Shown: positions 45,509-55,917, numbered from the stretch's first letter. The stretch is 64,000 nt of DNA from Arcobacter sp. LC1 (GCA_021378565.1 JAACJU010000001.1:227458-291457); one strand, 5' to 3'. A program made the numbers and translations. The notes: a model not told the origin generated them from the letters alone.

Positions 45509-46455
45509 TGTTAGGAATTTTTAAGAAAAAAGAGCAAGAATCAAAACAAAAGAGCCAAAATCTTGAAAATTCTAAAAAGACTGATTCTAAAATTTTAACA
45601 AAAGCTTTAGAAAAAACACTTGTAAACATCAAGTCTTTAGCACCACAAAAAAAAGAAAAAATACCTTTTGAGGAAATTGAAAATATTTTACTCGAATCTG
45701 ATATGGAATATGAGCTTATCCAAAAAGCTATGGATGGACTTGATTCTATGATTGCAAGAGACAAACTAAGACATAGACTAATTATGCTTTTTGAACATGC
45801 ACCTAAAATTTTAGATATACAAAATAACTCTCCTTTTGTTGAGCTAATTATTGGAGTAAATGGAGCAGGCAAAACGACAAGTATCGCAAAACTTGCGAAT
45901 ATGTATAAATCGCAAGGAAAAAGTGTGTTATTGGGTGCTGGGGATACTTTTAGAGCAGCCGCAATAGAACAGCTTGATTCTTGGGCTAAAAAACTTGACA
46001 TTAATATCATAAAAACAAAACAAGGGCATGACGCTAGTGCTGTAGCATTTGATACGATTAGTTCAGCTAAGGCAAAAAATATCACAAATGTTTTAATAGA
46101 CACAGCAGGACGCTTACAAACCCAAGATAATCTTTCAAATGAACTTAAAAAAATAGTTAAAATTTGTACAAAGGCAAATCCAAGTGCACCACATAGAAAA
46201 CTTCTTATCTTAGATGGAACCCAAGGAAATTCAGCCTTGTCTCAAGCTGAAGCATTTCATGATATGGTTAAAATAGATGGAATTATGGTGACAAAATTAG
46301 ATGGAAGCGCAAAAGGTGGAGCTTTATTTTCTATTTCAAATCGCCTAGAACTACCTATCTTATATCTAGGAGTTGGAGAAAGTGAAAAAGATATTATAAG
46401 CTTTTGTCCAGATAATTATGTAGATAAACTCTTAGATGGAATTTATTTAAACTAA
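45508..46455 (+). CDS. ftsY: Signal recognition particle receptor FtsY
   Basis: 315 residues. NG domain GTPase: GVNGAGKTTSIAKLANMY near 111-128, GDTFRAAAIEQL near 145, DTAGRLQTQDNL near 199 and TKLDGSAKGGALFSI near 260. The short acidic/basic N-terminal region is typical of Campylobacterota FtsY. It docks ribosome-SRP complexes at the inner membrane. The antisense open frame over it has no support. Confidence 0.96.
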   Translation: MLGIFKKKEQESKQKSQNLENSKKTDSKILTKALEKTLVNIKSLAPQKKEKIPFEEIENILLESDMEYELIQKAMDGLDSMIARDKLRHRLIMLFEHAPKILDIQNNSPFVELIIGVNGAGKTTSIAKLANMYKSQGKSVLLGAGDTFRAAAIEQLDSWAKKLDINIIKTKQGHDASAVAFDTISSAKAKNITNVLIDTAGRLQTQDNLSNELKKIVKICTKANPSAPHRKLLILDGTQGNSALSQAEAFHDMVKIDGIMVTKLDGSAKGGALFSISNRLELPILYLGVGESEKDIISFCPDNYVDKLLDGIYLN

Positions 46456-46483
46456 AACTTAAAATCTTCACTTTTAGATATTA

Positions 46484-46840
46484 TTATAAAATCTTAGACT
46501 TCATAGTTTTTATTGGGTCTATCTTATCGTGTTTTATTTTTTCGTAACAAAATAATTTTACTTTGCTAGCCTCAGAACTTTGAGATGAAAAATCATAAAT
46601 AAATGAAAATTTATAGGCACCAAACTTTTTAAGTCTTTCTGCTTTTAAGATATTTTTTTCATTATCTAGCATAAAACATTCACGAAGCAATGGGAAAGCT
46701 CCGAAAGATTTTTTCTTTTTTACATAAACTTTTTTCTTTTTTGGTAAAACAACTGGTGGCTTTTTAGTACAAGAAGCGAACAATAAACAAGCAAATAAAA
46801 GCACAACAAACACTCTAAACATTTTCAACATTTCAAACAA
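46484..46840 (-). CDS. Small lipoprotein
   Basis: 118 residues. The signal peptide ends in a lipobox LLFASC with the acceptor cysteine near residue 24, followed by a lysine/proline-rich linker (PKKKKVYVKKKKSFG). The remaining domain has no motif I recognise. The start could also be one of two internal ATGs (codons 4 or 7). Probably anchored to the inner or outer membrane; function unknown. Confidence 0.65.
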   Translation of the reverse strand: MFEMLKMFRVFVVLLFACLLFASCTKKPPVVLPKKKKVYVKKKKSFGAFPLLRECFMLDNEKNILKAERLKKFGAYKFSFIYDFSSQSSEASKVKLFCYEKIKHDKIDPIKTMKSKIL

Positions 46841-47039
46841 TCATAATCCTTACTCTTAAAAACTTAAATTTAGGCGAAAATACTTTTAACTATTTATGTT
46901 TTCTCTAAAGTTTATCTTATAATATTCAAAACTTGCTAAAAAAGAAATTAAGAACATTTGATGAAAATTATATTTCAGAATTTAGAGCAAAATTATCAAT
47001 ATTATGTTACTCTTTGCTTATTACTTTAGGATTTGCTAT

Positions 47040-47687
47040 ATGCTATTAGGACATACTGATTTTTTTAAATTATTCATTGGATTATTTGCTGTTACTAACC
47101 CACTTGGCGCTATACCTATTTTTATAGCCTTAACTGCGCACACTAGTGATTTTGAGCGAAAAAGCACCGCAAAAACTACTGCCCTTGGTGTTTTTCTTAT
47201 TCTTTTTATATCCTTAATCTTAGGTCAAGTTATTTTGAAGTTATTTGGCATATCAATTAGCTCTTTTAGAGTTGGTGGTGGCTTTTTGATTTTTTTAATG
47301 GCAATTTCTATGCTCCATGCAAAAAGCTCTTCTGTAAAACATACAGCAAAAGAGCGTGATGAGGCTGAGGGAATGGACTCAATCGCTATTGTTCCTCTTG
47401 CTATGCCTTTAATAGCAGGCCCTGGTGGAATTTCATCGATAATACTTGCAGCAAACAAAGCAACAGTTTGGCAAGATTACGCAGCCATAACGCTAGCAAT
47501 TTTCCTACTTAGCTTATTAATTTGGATAATTTTAAGACTCTCTCCTATAATTGCAAAACATATAAGCAGAACTGGACTTAATATTATCACTAGGATTATG
47601 GGACTGATACTAGCTGCTATTGCAGTCGAATTCATCGCAGCTGGTTTAAAAGGATTGTTTCCAATATTACAACACCTTGGACAATAA
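47040..47687 (+). CDS. MarC-family integral membrane protein
   Basis: About 215 residues starting at the ATG before LLGHTDFFKLFIGLFAVTNPLGAIPIF, the standard MarC N terminus; an in-frame ATG at 47004 would add 12 residues unlike the family. Six hydrophobic helices, with the repeated AVTNPLG and PLIAGPGG motifs (near 17 and 125). The physiological role is not established; it was named from a multiple-antibiotic-resistance locus but does not appear to confer resistance itself. Confidence 0.85.
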   Translation: MLLGHTDFFKLFIGLFAVTNPLGAIPIFIALTAHTSDFERKSTAKTTALGVFLILFISLILGQVILKLFGISISSFRVGGGFLIFLMAISMLHAKSSSVKHTAKERDEAEGMDSIAIVPLAMPLIAGPGGISSIILAANKATVWQDYAAITLAIFLLSLLIWIILRLSPIIAKHISRTGLNIITRIMGLILAAIAVEFIAAGLKGLFPILQHLGQ

Positions 47688-47724
47688 ATAAAATGATATA
47701 TATTAAAATGCTGGTCGGACTAAA

Positions 47725-49068
47725 ATGAAAAAATCTTCACTTTTTGAATGCCAACATTGCGGATATCAAGCTAGTAAATGGCTTGGAAAATGCCCTTCTT
47801 GCTATTCTTGGGAAAGTTTTATTGAGCTTAGTTCTGAGCAAAAAGAAGTCTTGAAAGAAACTTCAAAAATAAAGTCAAGTTCCAAAAAAGCTAAATCAAT
47901 CACAAAAATAAAACAAGATAATATAAGTAAATTTAGCTCAGGAGATGCTGAACTTGATTTAGTCTTAGGCGGTGGAATAGTTCCAGGAAGCCTAAGCCTA
48001 ATCGGTGGAAGTCCTGGGATTGGAAAATCTACGCTTTTACTAAAAATTGCTGGAAATATTGCAAAAACAGGAAAAAAAGTATTATATGTTTCAGGAGAAG
48101 AAAGCTTAGGGCAGATTAAACTAAGAGCTGATCGCCTTGACGCAAATGAAGATAAGCTATTTTTATTAGCACAAATTGAGCTTGAAGATATCTTAAATGA
48201 GCTATTAAAGGATGATTTTGAACTTGTGATTATTGACTCTATCCAAACTTTGTATTCAAATAAACTAAATTCAGCACCAGGAAGTGTATCCCAAGTAAGA
48301 GAAATAACTTTTGAACTTATGCGAAAAGCAAAAGATAAAAATATTTCTATTTTTATAATAGGTCATATTACAAAAGATGGTACAATCGCAGGCCCTAGAG
48401 TGCTAGAGCATATGGTTGATACAGTGTTGTATTTTGAGGGAGAAGCTAGCAAGGATATTAGGCTCTTAAGAGGCTTTAAAAATCGTTTTGGAAACACAAA
48501 CGAAATAGGTATTTTTGAGATGACTCCAAAAGGATTAATTTCAGCTAAAGATATAAATTCAAGATTTTTTGACAAAGATAAAAATACAGCAGGTTCAGCG
48601 CTTGGTGTTACTATGGAGGGAAGTCGCGCTTTAATAATAGAAGTTCAAGCCCTAGTAAGTGATAGCAACTATCCAAATCCAAAAAGAAGCTCTACAGGCT
48701 TTGATTTGAGCAGATTAAATATGCTTTTAGCACTTTTAGAAAAAAAACTTGACTTGCCACTTAATCATTATGATGTATTTATAAATATAAGTGGTGGGAT
48801 AAAAATAAAAGAAAGTTCAGCAGATTTAAGTGTAATTGCTGCAATTATTAGCTCTTTTAGAGAAAGGCCACTAAGCAAAGAGTCTGTTTTTATAGGAGAA
48901 GTTAGCTTAACAGGTGAAGTAAAAGATGTTTATTCACTTGATTTGCGTTTAAAAGAAGCTAGCATTCAAGGAATAAAAAAAGCAATTCTTGCAAAAAAAG
49001 GTAAAATAAAAACAGATTTAAAATGTTTTGAAGTTAATGAAGTCTCAAAAATGCTAGAGTTATTTTAA
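47725..49068 (+). CDS. radA: DNA repair protein RadA (Sms)
   Basis: 447 residues. Zinc finger C9-x2-C12 ... C26-x2-C29 (CQHCGY, CPSCYSW), RecA-like core with Walker A GGSPGIGKSTLL near 92-103, the RadA-specific KNRFG motif near 253, and a C-terminal Lon-like domain (VFINISGGIKIKESSADLSVIAAIISS). It promotes branch migration in recombination. Followed eight bases later by ybeY. Confidence 0.95.
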   Translation: MKKSSLFECQHCGYQASKWLGKCPSCYSWESFIELSSEQKEVLKETSKIKSSSKKAKSITKIKQDNISKFSSGDAELDLVLGGGIVPGSLSLIGGSPGIGKSTLLLKIAGNIAKTGKKVLYVSGEESLGQIKLRADRLDANEDKLFLLAQIELEDILNELLKDDFELVIIDSIQTLYSNKLNSAPGSVSQVREITFELMRKAKDKNISIFIIGHITKDGTIAGPRVLEHMVDTVLYFEGEASKDIRLLRGFKNRFGNTNEIGIFEMTPKGLISAKDINSRFFDKDKNTAGSALGVTMEGSRALIIEVQALVSDSNYPNPKRSSTGFDLSRLNMLLALLEKKLDLPLNHYDVFINISGGIKIKESSADLSVIAAIISSFRERPLSKESVFIGEVSLTGEVKDVYSLDLRLKEASIQGIKKAILAKKGKIKTDLKCFEVNEVSKMLELF

Positions 49069-49076
49069 GGTTTTTT

Positions 49077-49502
49077 GTGATTGATTTTGTAAATGAAACA
49101 GATTTTAAACTAAGCTTAGAGACTTTGGAACTTCTAGAAAAAATCAAAGCAAGCCAAAGTAAAAAAAACTTAGAGCTAATTTTAACGAATAATAAAAAAA
49201 TCCAAGAATTAAATGAGCGTTTTAGAGGGATTTCAAAGCCAACAGATGTTTTATCTTTTCCCTTGGAAAATATGGATTTTGCACCTCTTGGGAGCATAGT
49301 AATATCATATGATTTTGTAAAAAAAGGCGCTAAAACTTACAAACATAGCCTAGATAACGAAATAGCGCTATTATTTATTCATGGTTTTTTGCACTTGCTA
49401 GGATTTAATCATGAAACAGACAAAGGTGAGCATAGAAAAAAAGAAGAAGAGCTAATAAAAATCTTCAAATTACCAAATAGTTTAATAGTAAGGAATAGTT
49501 AG
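49077..49502 (+). CDS. ybeY: Endoribonuclease YbeY (16S rRNA maturation)
   Basis: 141 residues starting at GTG. FIHGFLHLLGFNHETDKGEH near 99-118 is the H-x3-H-x5-H zinc motif of YbeY, and the FRGISKPTDVLSFP segment near 50 matches the family. Involved in 16S 3'-end processing and ribosome quality control. A GTG start is chosen because the next in-frame methionine lies far inside the domain. Confidence 0.92.
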   Translation: MIDFVNETDFKLSLETLELLEKIKASQSKKNLELILTNNKKIQELNERFRGISKPTDVLSFPLENMDFAPLGSIVISYDFVKKGAKTYKHSLDNEIALLFIHGFLHLLGFNHETDKGEHRKKEEELIKIFKLPNSLIVRNS

Positions 49503-49506
49503 AAAA

Positions 49507-50427
49507 ATGGATTTTATAATATTTATAGTCTCAATGGTAGCTTTGATTTATGGAGCTGATTTAGTAGTAGTTCAAAGTGAAAAAATAGCCCTGCATTACA
49601 AAATTTCAAGTTATGTGATAGGAGCTAGTTTAGTAGCGGTTGGGACATCTTTGCCTGAAATGGCGGCTAGTATCAGTGCGTCTACTAAAGGAGATGGAGA
49701 TATTGCTGTTGCAAATGTGATAGGCAGTGGGATTTTCAATATTTCGCTTATTTTAGGACTAGTTTTTTTATTAGCAAAGGGGCTAAAACCAAAAAGAGAT
49801 ATTTTTGCTCAAGATGGGGCTTGGAGTATTTTTCCAATTATGTTTTTTATTTTAATGTCACTAGATGGAAGTCTTTCAAGAATAGATGGGATTTTATTAC
49901 TTTTATTAATGGCTGGTTATTTAATAGCCTTACGAAGTCAAAAACAAGATAAAAAAGAAGAAAATGAACCCAAAAAAGCAAAATTTAACTGGTATAAAAG
50001 TACATTTTTTCTTCTCCTTGGATTTTTTATTTTAGTTATTGGAGCAAATTTTGCCATAGACTCTGCTGTTAATATTGCTACTAGTTTAGGTGTTTCAAAA
50101 TGGGCTATTGGATTTTTCCTTGTAGGCTTTGGCACTAGCTTGCCTGAGCTGATAGTCTCGCTAAGAGCGGCACTAAAGAAAAATATTGACTTAGCAATAG
50201 GAAATGTAATAGGAAGCAATGTAGCAAATTTTTCCATAGTTTTAGGCTCAGCTGCTTTAGTTCATCCGATAAATGTAAACCTAAGGGCTGATTATTTTGA
50301 TATTAGTGCTTGCGTGGTAGCTACTATTATGTTAGTTTTCATTTGTGCAAACAAACTTTATAATAAAAGTGCAGGAGTTGCCTTGCTTATCATATTGGCC
50401 CTTGCTATACAAAATGGCTTTGCTTGA
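49507..50427 (+). CDS. CaCA-family sodium/calcium exchanger-like transporter
   Basis: 306 residues with about ten hydrophobic helices and the two duplicated alpha repeats: SLVAVGTSLPEMAASISAS (near 42-60) and FLVGFGTSLPELIVSLRAA (near 207-225), each with the ion-binding Glu, and GNVIGSN/ANVIGSG sequences after them. YrbG-type exchanger, probably exporting Ca2+ against Na+ or H+. The ion is not proven. Confidence 0.88.
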   Translation: MDFIIFIVSMVALIYGADLVVVQSEKIALHYKISSYVIGASLVAVGTSLPEMAASISASTKGDGDIAVANVIGSGIFNISLILGLVFLLAKGLKPKRDIFAQDGAWSIFPIMFFILMSLDGSLSRIDGILLLLLMAGYLIALRSQKQDKKEENEPKKAKFNWYKSTFFLLLGFFILVIGANFAIDSAVNIATSLGVSKWAIGFFLVGFGTSLPELIVSLRAALKKNIDLAIGNVIGSNVANFSIVLGSAALVHPINVNLRADYFDISACVVATIMLVFICANKLYNKSAGVALLIILALAIQNGFA

Positions 50428-50582
50428 TAGAGGAAGAATAAAAAAGCTATAAAAATTAGAAAAATCAAAATAAAACTAAAAAAGATTTGAAATCCTAGAC
50501 TTATAAAAAATAATTTTTCATTTAGTTAAAAACTATGAAAGACTATTTTTTAAAAATTGATTTAAAAATTATTCTTAAAAGC

Positions 50583-50993
50583 TTAATTAGCTTCTAGGCA
50601 TTTCTTACAAGTTCCTAAAAACACTAAATTTGTTTCAGATATTTCATAGCCATTTTTCTCTTCGACTTCATCAACAAATTTATTTATATCAATACTTATA
50701 TCCATAACTTCATTACATTTTTTGCATACTAAATGCGAATGATATTCTTTTGTCAGTTCATAAACTGATTTTCGATTAGGAATTTTAACTTCTCGAACAA
50801 ACAACTTTTCAAGCATTGAATTTATATTTTTATATATTGTAGCCAAAGATATTGATGGATATTTTAGCAATAACATCTCATAAATATTATCTATGCTCAT
50901 ATGTCCATTCACATCTAGCTGAGTAACCATCTCAAGTCTTTGGGGAGTAACTTTTAATCCATGCCTTTTAAGCAAATCTGAATATTTATCCAT
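50583..50993 (-). CDS. Fur-family regulator, PerR-like
   Basis: 136 residues from the ATG at 50993, which has GGAGAATATTT before it; the in-frame ATG at 51026 lacks a ribosome site. The winged helix (TPQRLEMVTQL ... SLATIYKNINSMLEK) is followed by a metal domain with HSHLVCKKCNEVMD and CKKCLEAN, the two CxxC pairs of a structural zinc site. The sequence is nearer to PerR (peroxide stress) than Fur in my judgement. Divergent from a nuclease gene. Confidence 0.85.
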   Translation of the reverse strand: MDKYSDLLKRHGLKVTPQRLEMVTQLDVNGHMSIDNIYEMLLLKYPSISLATIYKNINSMLEKLFVREVKIPNRKSVYELTKEYHSHLVCKKCNEVMDISIDINKFVDEVEEKNGYEISETNLVFLGTCKKCLEAN

Positions 50994-51129
50994 AAATATT
51001 CTCCTATAATATTTTTTATTTTGCAATAACTAAGATATATTATATGCAATTTCTTCTTAAACTCCTTGAAATATTTTAAATTACATAAAAAACTTTTATC
51101 TTTTATCTATTTTTTACTAAAATAAAAGA

Positions 51130-52839
51130 ATGAAATATCTCAGAATAATTTTAACCTTACTTTTTCTTTCCCAAAGCGTTTGTGCTAAAAATTTTAGTGT
51201 GGGGACTTACAATGTAGAAAATCTTTTTGACCTAGTAACAAACAACACCGAATATCCTGAGTTTAGGAGAATAAATCATTCTTCATGGAACAAAAAAACA
51301 CAAAATATCAAAGTAAAAAATATTTCTAAAGTTATAAGGCTTATGAATGTAGATATTCTAGCTCTTGAAGAAATTGAGAATAAAAATGTCTTAACGCAAC
51401 TTTTTAAGCGAGTAAAAATCTATAAATACGAATATTTTTTGAAAAACCCAAATTCAGCTATCGGGCTTGGGCTTTTTAGCAAATACAAAATTACTAAAGC
51501 AAAAGCCATAAAAGTTCTTAGCTTAAGTTCATATTCGAGACCTATTTTACAAGCAAATATTTTAATAAATAAAAAACCCTTAATACTTTTTATATCACAT
51601 TGGCGTTCAAAAAGAGCTGGGGAAAATTATCGCATAGAATATGCCCTTAGCATCAAAAAAACTATTCAAAAACTTCCCCCAAATAGCTATTTTGTAGTCT
51701 TAGGAGATTTTAATTCCAACTATAATGAAGATAAAACTCTAAGATATGATAAGAAGCTAAACACTTCTCACGGTATCACGGGCATAAATCAAGTCTTAAA
51801 TACAAGCTACAAAAATCACCTATTAAGCAAAAAGGACATTAAGGCTCTAGCAAAGCAAGGCAAAAAAAATATACTTTATAATCTTTGGCTAGACTTGCCA
51901 CCCAAAAATAGATTTTCTTATTTTTACAGAGGAGAAAAACAAACTATTGATAATATTTTAATACCTCCAATATTACTTAAAAATGGAACTTTTTCTTATA
52001 TAAATAATTCTTTTAGGGTTTTTAAACCTGGTTTTTTATTTAGGAAGAATAAAAAATATAACAAGATCTATTCTTGGCAAAAAAAGCATGGACATTTTAC
52101 AGGAAAAGGATATTCAGACCATTTAGCAATTTATGCTTTTTTTAATGAAAATGATAAAGCGAAAAATAAAAATAAAAATTTTTTAGAAAAAACATTTAAT
52201 AAGCTCAAAAGTCTAACAAGATTTGATTATGACCTTCCAAAAAGTAAAAATTCTTTTTTAAAAAATCATATTTCAAATATAGCCTCTTTATATAAAATAA
52301 AATCCCTAGAAAAACCCATAATTTTAAAAAATATTTTCATAATTTATAAAAGTAAAAATACTTATGTAATAAAAAGGAAAAATGATAGGGCAATCAGTCT
52401 TTATATATCAAAATTCAAAAGAAAGTCTAATTTAAAATTGAGCCCAAAATTAAAACTAATTCTAGGTTCAAGCTTTGACATACAAGCCTTATATTTAGAT
52501 GATTTTTTTGGTACAAAAGAGTTAAAAGGTATAAAGATTTTAAAACGCCACGAAAGTATAGATTATAAAAAATATTTTCTTGATGCAAGCAATATAAATC
52601 TATTCTCAAAGTGTTATCAAAACGAGATTATCAAAAACCTAAGGGCAACTTATTATAAAGCATATTTATACTATAATTACAAGAAAAATAGTAAAAAAAT
52701 CAGACTATATGCAAAAAATAAAAAAATATTACCAAAAAATAATGCAAAAATATTAGTCTTAAGGGCAAAATTGACCAAACATAGAAATAAAATACAATTA
52801 TTCATACAAAGCAAAGATGACTATAAAGTGCTAAAATAA
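51130..52839 (+). CDS. Secreted endonuclease/exonuclease/phosphatase-family protein
   Basis: 569 residues with a signal peptide (about 1-19, ending VCA). The first 320 residues have the EEP fold: SVGTYNVENLFD near 23, LALEEIENKN near 78, VLGDFNSN near 194 and GYSDHLAIYAF near 328 (catalytic Asn, Glu, Asp and His). The remaining 240 residues are lysine-rich and have no domain I recognise. It may hydrolyse DNA or phospholipid head groups outside the cytoplasm. It ends on the murJ ATG. Confidence 0.83.
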   Translation: MKYLRIILTLLFLSQSVCAKNFSVGTYNVENLFDLVTNNTEYPEFRRINHSSWNKKTQNIKVKNISKVIRLMNVDILALEEIENKNVLTQLFKRVKIYKYEYFLKNPNSAIGLGLFSKYKITKAKAIKVLSLSSYSRPILQANILINKKPLILFISHWRSKRAGENYRIEYALSIKKTIQKLPPNSYFVVLGDFNSNYNEDKTLRYDKKLNTSHGITGINQVLNTSYKNHLLSKKDIKALAKQGKKNILYNLWLDLPPKNRFSYFYRGEKQTIDNILIPPILLKNGTFSYINNSFRVFKPGFLFRKNKKYNKIYSWQKKHGHFTGKGYSDHLAIYAFFNENDKAKNKNKNFLEKTFNKLKSLTRFDYDLPKSKNSFLKNHISNIASLYKIKSLEKPIILKNIFIIYKSKNTYVIKRKNDRAISLYISKFKRKSNLKLSPKLKLILGSSFDIQALYLDDFFGTKELKGIKILKRHESIDYKKYFLDASNINLFSKCYQNEIIKNLRATYYKAYLYYNYKKNSKKIRLYAKNKKILPKNNAKILVLRAKLTKHRNKIQLFIQSKDDYKVLK

Positions 52840-54164
52840 TGCTGCTTAAGGCTATTTTTACAAATTCTTCAGGCATATTATTTTCAAGAGTTCTAGGATT
52901 TGTAAGAGATTTATTAACAGCAAGTATTCTTGGAGCAAATATTTATAGCGATATTTTCTTTGTAGCCTTTAAATTACCAAACCTTTTTAGAAGAATTTTT
53001 GGTGAAGGTGCTTTTACTCAAGCTTTTATACCTGCTTTTGCAAAAAGTACAAAAAAAGTGCGTTTTAGCTCTGTAGTTTTATTGCAAATCTTTGGTTTTA
53101 TACTCCTTCTTAGTATTCTTGTTAGCTTATTTTCTCATCTTGTAATAAAAATAATAGCCGTGGGATTTGATGCAAAACTCTTAGATTTAGGAGCACCCTT
53201 AGTTGCGATTACATTTTATTACCTTCCTTTAATTTTCCTAGTTTCATTTTTTTCTGCACTCTTGCAATACAAAAATCATTTTGCCACTACAGCTTATTCA
53301 ACTGCTTTATTAAATCTAGCCTTAATAGGCGCACTTTTACTAGCTAGACACAAAGATTCTTACACCATAGCCACTTATCTAAGTTATGGGGTTGTCATAG
53401 GTGGATTTTTGCAAGTTCTTGCACATTTATATTCTATCAGGCGATTTGGGCTTTTAAAGCTTTTTTCCTTAAAGGATTTATCTGCAAAATATACAAAAAA
53501 GTTTTATCATACTTTTTTACAAGCTAGCATAGGTAGCTCCACAGCACATATTTCATCTTTTATAGATACTTGGCTAGCTTCATTTTTAATAAGTGGAAGT
53601 ATTTCTCACTTATATTATGGAAATAGGATTTTTCAACTACCTCTAGCACTTTTTGCCATTGCAACTTCAGTAGCACTTTTTCCCATGGTCGCAAAAGCCA
53701 TAAAAAAGAACAAAACAGAAGAAGCTTTAAGGCTTATGCGAAAAGCCTTTTGGATTTTATTTTTTGTTTTAGGATTTGCTACACTAATAGGCATAGTTTT
53801 TTCACATCAAATTATTTTTTTATTATTTCAAAGAGGCTCTTTTACAGAGAGTGACACCTTGCATACTCAAACAATTTTAAGCATGTATTTAGTGGGGCTT
53901 TTGCCTTTTGGCTTATCAAAAATATTTCTACTTTGGCTATATTCCCTGCAAGAGCAAAAAAAAGCAGCAAAAATCTCAATAATAGCCCTAACATGGAATA
54001 TAATATTTTCTCTAGCTCTAATAATTCCTTATAAAGCTGCTGGCTTAGCTCTTGCTTCAAGCCTTAGTGGATTTATTTTGTTTTTCTTGACTGTTAAAGA
54101 ATTTGGCTTCAAATCTTTTTGGAAACTTCTAAAGTTTAGCTATAATAAAAATTCGCGAGGATAA
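52839..54164 (+). CDS. murJ: Lipid II flippase MurJ
   Basis: 441 residues with about 12 hydrophobic helices. The N-terminal SRVLGFVRDLLTASILGA near 14-31 and RIFGEGAFTQAFIPAF near 53-68 are classic MurJ (MviN) sequences containing the essential arginines. It transports peptidoglycan precursor lipid II to the periplasm. It is shorter than the common 500-residue form, apparently lacking the last helices. Co-transcribed with the exporter that follows. Confidence 0.93.
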   Translation: MLLKAIFTNSSGILFSRVLGFVRDLLTASILGANIYSDIFFVAFKLPNLFRRIFGEGAFTQAFIPAFAKSTKKVRFSSVVLLQIFGFILLLSILVSLFSHLVIKIIAVGFDAKLLDLGAPLVAITFYYLPLIFLVSFFSALLQYKNHFATTAYSTALLNLALIGALLLARHKDSYTIATYLSYGVVIGGFLQVLAHLYSIRRFGLLKLFSLKDLSAKYTKKFYHTFLQASIGSSTAHISSFIDTWLASFLISGSISHLYYGNRIFQLPLALFAIATSVALFPMVAKAIKKNKTEEALRLMRKAFWILFFVLGFATLIGIVFSHQIIFLLFQRGSFTESDTLHTQTILSMYLVGLLPFGLSKIFLLWLYSLQEQKKAAKISIIALTWNIIFSLALIIPYKAAGLALASSLSGFILFFLTVKEFGFKSFWKLLKFSYNKNSRG

Positions 54165-54166
54165 AT

Positions 54167-55876
54167 ATGAAAGATTTTTTTAAACAATATGTCCCCTATT
54201 ACAAACATTATAAATTAAAATTTTTTTATACCATAATTGGTATGATTTTAGTAGCCCTTGGTTCAAGTGGAAGTGCTTATATTATAAGACCTTTACTAAA
54301 TCAAATATTTATAAATAAAAGCCAAACCATGCTAGCAGTCTTGCCTTTTTTTGTAATAATTTTATATTTTGCAAAAAGTTTTGGTGGTTTTATCGAAAGC
54401 TATTTTATATCTTTTATCGGTCAAGATATTATAAGACAAGTTAGAAATAAATTATTAGCACATATCCTTACTCTTGATTTAGACTTTTTTTATAAAAAAG
54501 CAAGTGGGGAGCTAATTAGCCGAATAACAAATGATATAAATCGTATACAAAATGCTATCTCAAACCAAATAGCAGAATTTTTAAGAGATTTTTTGACGAT
54601 AGTTGGATTAGTTGCTGTTGTAATATATCAAAGCCCCGCCCTTGCATTTTTTGGATTGATTGTCATGCCTTTGGCTATTTATCCCCTTAGCAGACTTGCT
54701 CGAAAAATGAAAAAGCTATCATTTAAGTCTCAAGAAAGCATTTCAGATATTACGTCTCATCTAAGTGAGACTTTTTCAAATATTGAGCTTATAAAAGCTC
54801 ATTCTGGACAAAAATTAGAAAGTGATAAATTTGCAAAAAATAATAAAAACTTCTTTTTGATAAATATAAAATCTGTAAAAATAAATGAATTAGTATCGCC
54901 GATTATGGAAATGCTTGGAGCTGTGGCTGTGGCTGTGGTTATATATTTTGGTGGACACAAGGTAATTCACGGAGATTTATCTGTAGGTGCGTTTTTTTCT
55001 TTTATAACAGCTTTATTTATGCTTTATACTCCTATTAAAAGAACCTCAAGCTTGTACAATAAAATGCAAGACGCGCTAGCTGCAAATGCTAGAATAAATG
55101 ATTTATTAAAAGAGCAAGCACACATAAAAGATGGAGAAATAGATTTTAAAGAAGATATAAATCAAATTGAGTTTAAAAATGTTTGTCTTGATTATGGACA
55201 AGAAAATGCCCTAAAAAATATAAATCTAAAAGCAAATTTAGGTGAAAAAATAGCCCTAGTCGGAGATAGTGGTGGTGGAAAAAGCTCTTTAGTTAATCTT
55301 CTTATGAGATTTTATGACGTCAAAAGTGGGGAAATTTTACTAAATTCTACAAAATTAAATGATATTAAAATATATGATTTAAGAAAACAAATATCAATAG
55401 TTACACAAAGAGTTTATATTTTCAATGATAGTGTTTTAGCAAATGTTGTTTATGGAGAAACCTTAGATAAAGAAAAAGCAATAAAAGCTCTAAAACAAGC
55501 CCATGCTTTGGAATTTGTGGATAAATTGCCTAAAGGAATTGATACCATTTTAGATGAGGCTGGGGCAAATTTAAGTGGTGGACAAAGACAAAGAATAGCA
55601 ATAGCAAGAGCACTTTATAAAAATCCAAAAATTCTAATCTTGGATGAAGCAACTTCAGCTTTAGATAATGAAAGTGAGTCTATTATTTCGCAATTAATTG
55701 ATGAAGTTAGCAAAGAAAAAATTATTTTTGTTATAGCACATAGATTAAGCACAGTTAAAAATGCTGACAGAATTGCTGTTTTTAAAGCTGGGCAGATTGT
55801 AGGGCTTGGTAATGAGCAAAGTTTGCTTAAAACCTGCGAAGAATTCAAAAGATTGCACAGCTTAGCAAATATTTAA
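54167..55876 (+). CDS. msbA: ABC exporter, MsbA-like (lipid A/glycolipid flippase)
   Basis: 569 residues: six transmembrane helices in the first 310 residues, then one nucleotide-binding domain with Walker A GDSGGGKSS near 365, signature LSGGQRQRIAIARAL near 468 and Walker B ILILDEATSALD near 488. The half-transporter should dimerise. The position beside murJ and its length suggest an MsbA role, but a peptide or drug exporter cannot be excluded from sequence alone. Confidence 0.85.
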   Translation: MKDFFKQYVPYYKHYKLKFFYTIIGMILVALGSSGSAYIIRPLLNQIFINKSQTMLAVLPFFVIILYFAKSFGGFIESYFISFIGQDIIRQVRNKLLAHILTLDLDFFYKKASGELISRITNDINRIQNAISNQIAEFLRDFLTIVGLVAVVIYQSPALAFFGLIVMPLAIYPLSRLARKMKKLSFKSQESISDITSHLSETFSNIELIKAHSGQKLESDKFAKNNKNFFLINIKSVKINELVSPIMEMLGAVAVAVVIYFGGHKVIHGDLSVGAFFSFITALFMLYTPIKRTSSLYNKMQDALAANARINDLLKEQAHIKDGEIDFKEDINQIEFKNVCLDYGQENALKNINLKANLGEKIALVGDSGGGKSSLVNLLMRFYDVKSGEILLNSTKLNDIKIYDLRKQISIVTQRVYIFNDSVLANVVYGETLDKEKAIKALKQAHALEFVDKLPKGIDTILDEAGANLSGGQRQRIAIARALYKNPKILILDEATSALDNESESIISQLIDEVSKEKIIFVIAHRLSTVKNADRIAVFKAGQIVGLGNEQSLLKTCEEFKRLHSLANI

Positions 55877-55917
55877 TTTTTTTTAAGTAAAATACCAAAC
55901 AATAAAGGAAAAACATT

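Noticed and set aside
45459-46103. 214-codon open frame antisense to ftsY
   Set aside because: It lies entirely over the well-supported thioredoxin/FtsY coding region and its serine/phenylalanine-rich composition is the reverse reading of lysine-rich sequence.
51027-51129. PerR or Fur operator between the regulator and nuclease genes
   Set aside because: A loose TTGCA/TGCAA pair is present, but spacing and sequence do not match known boxes well enough.
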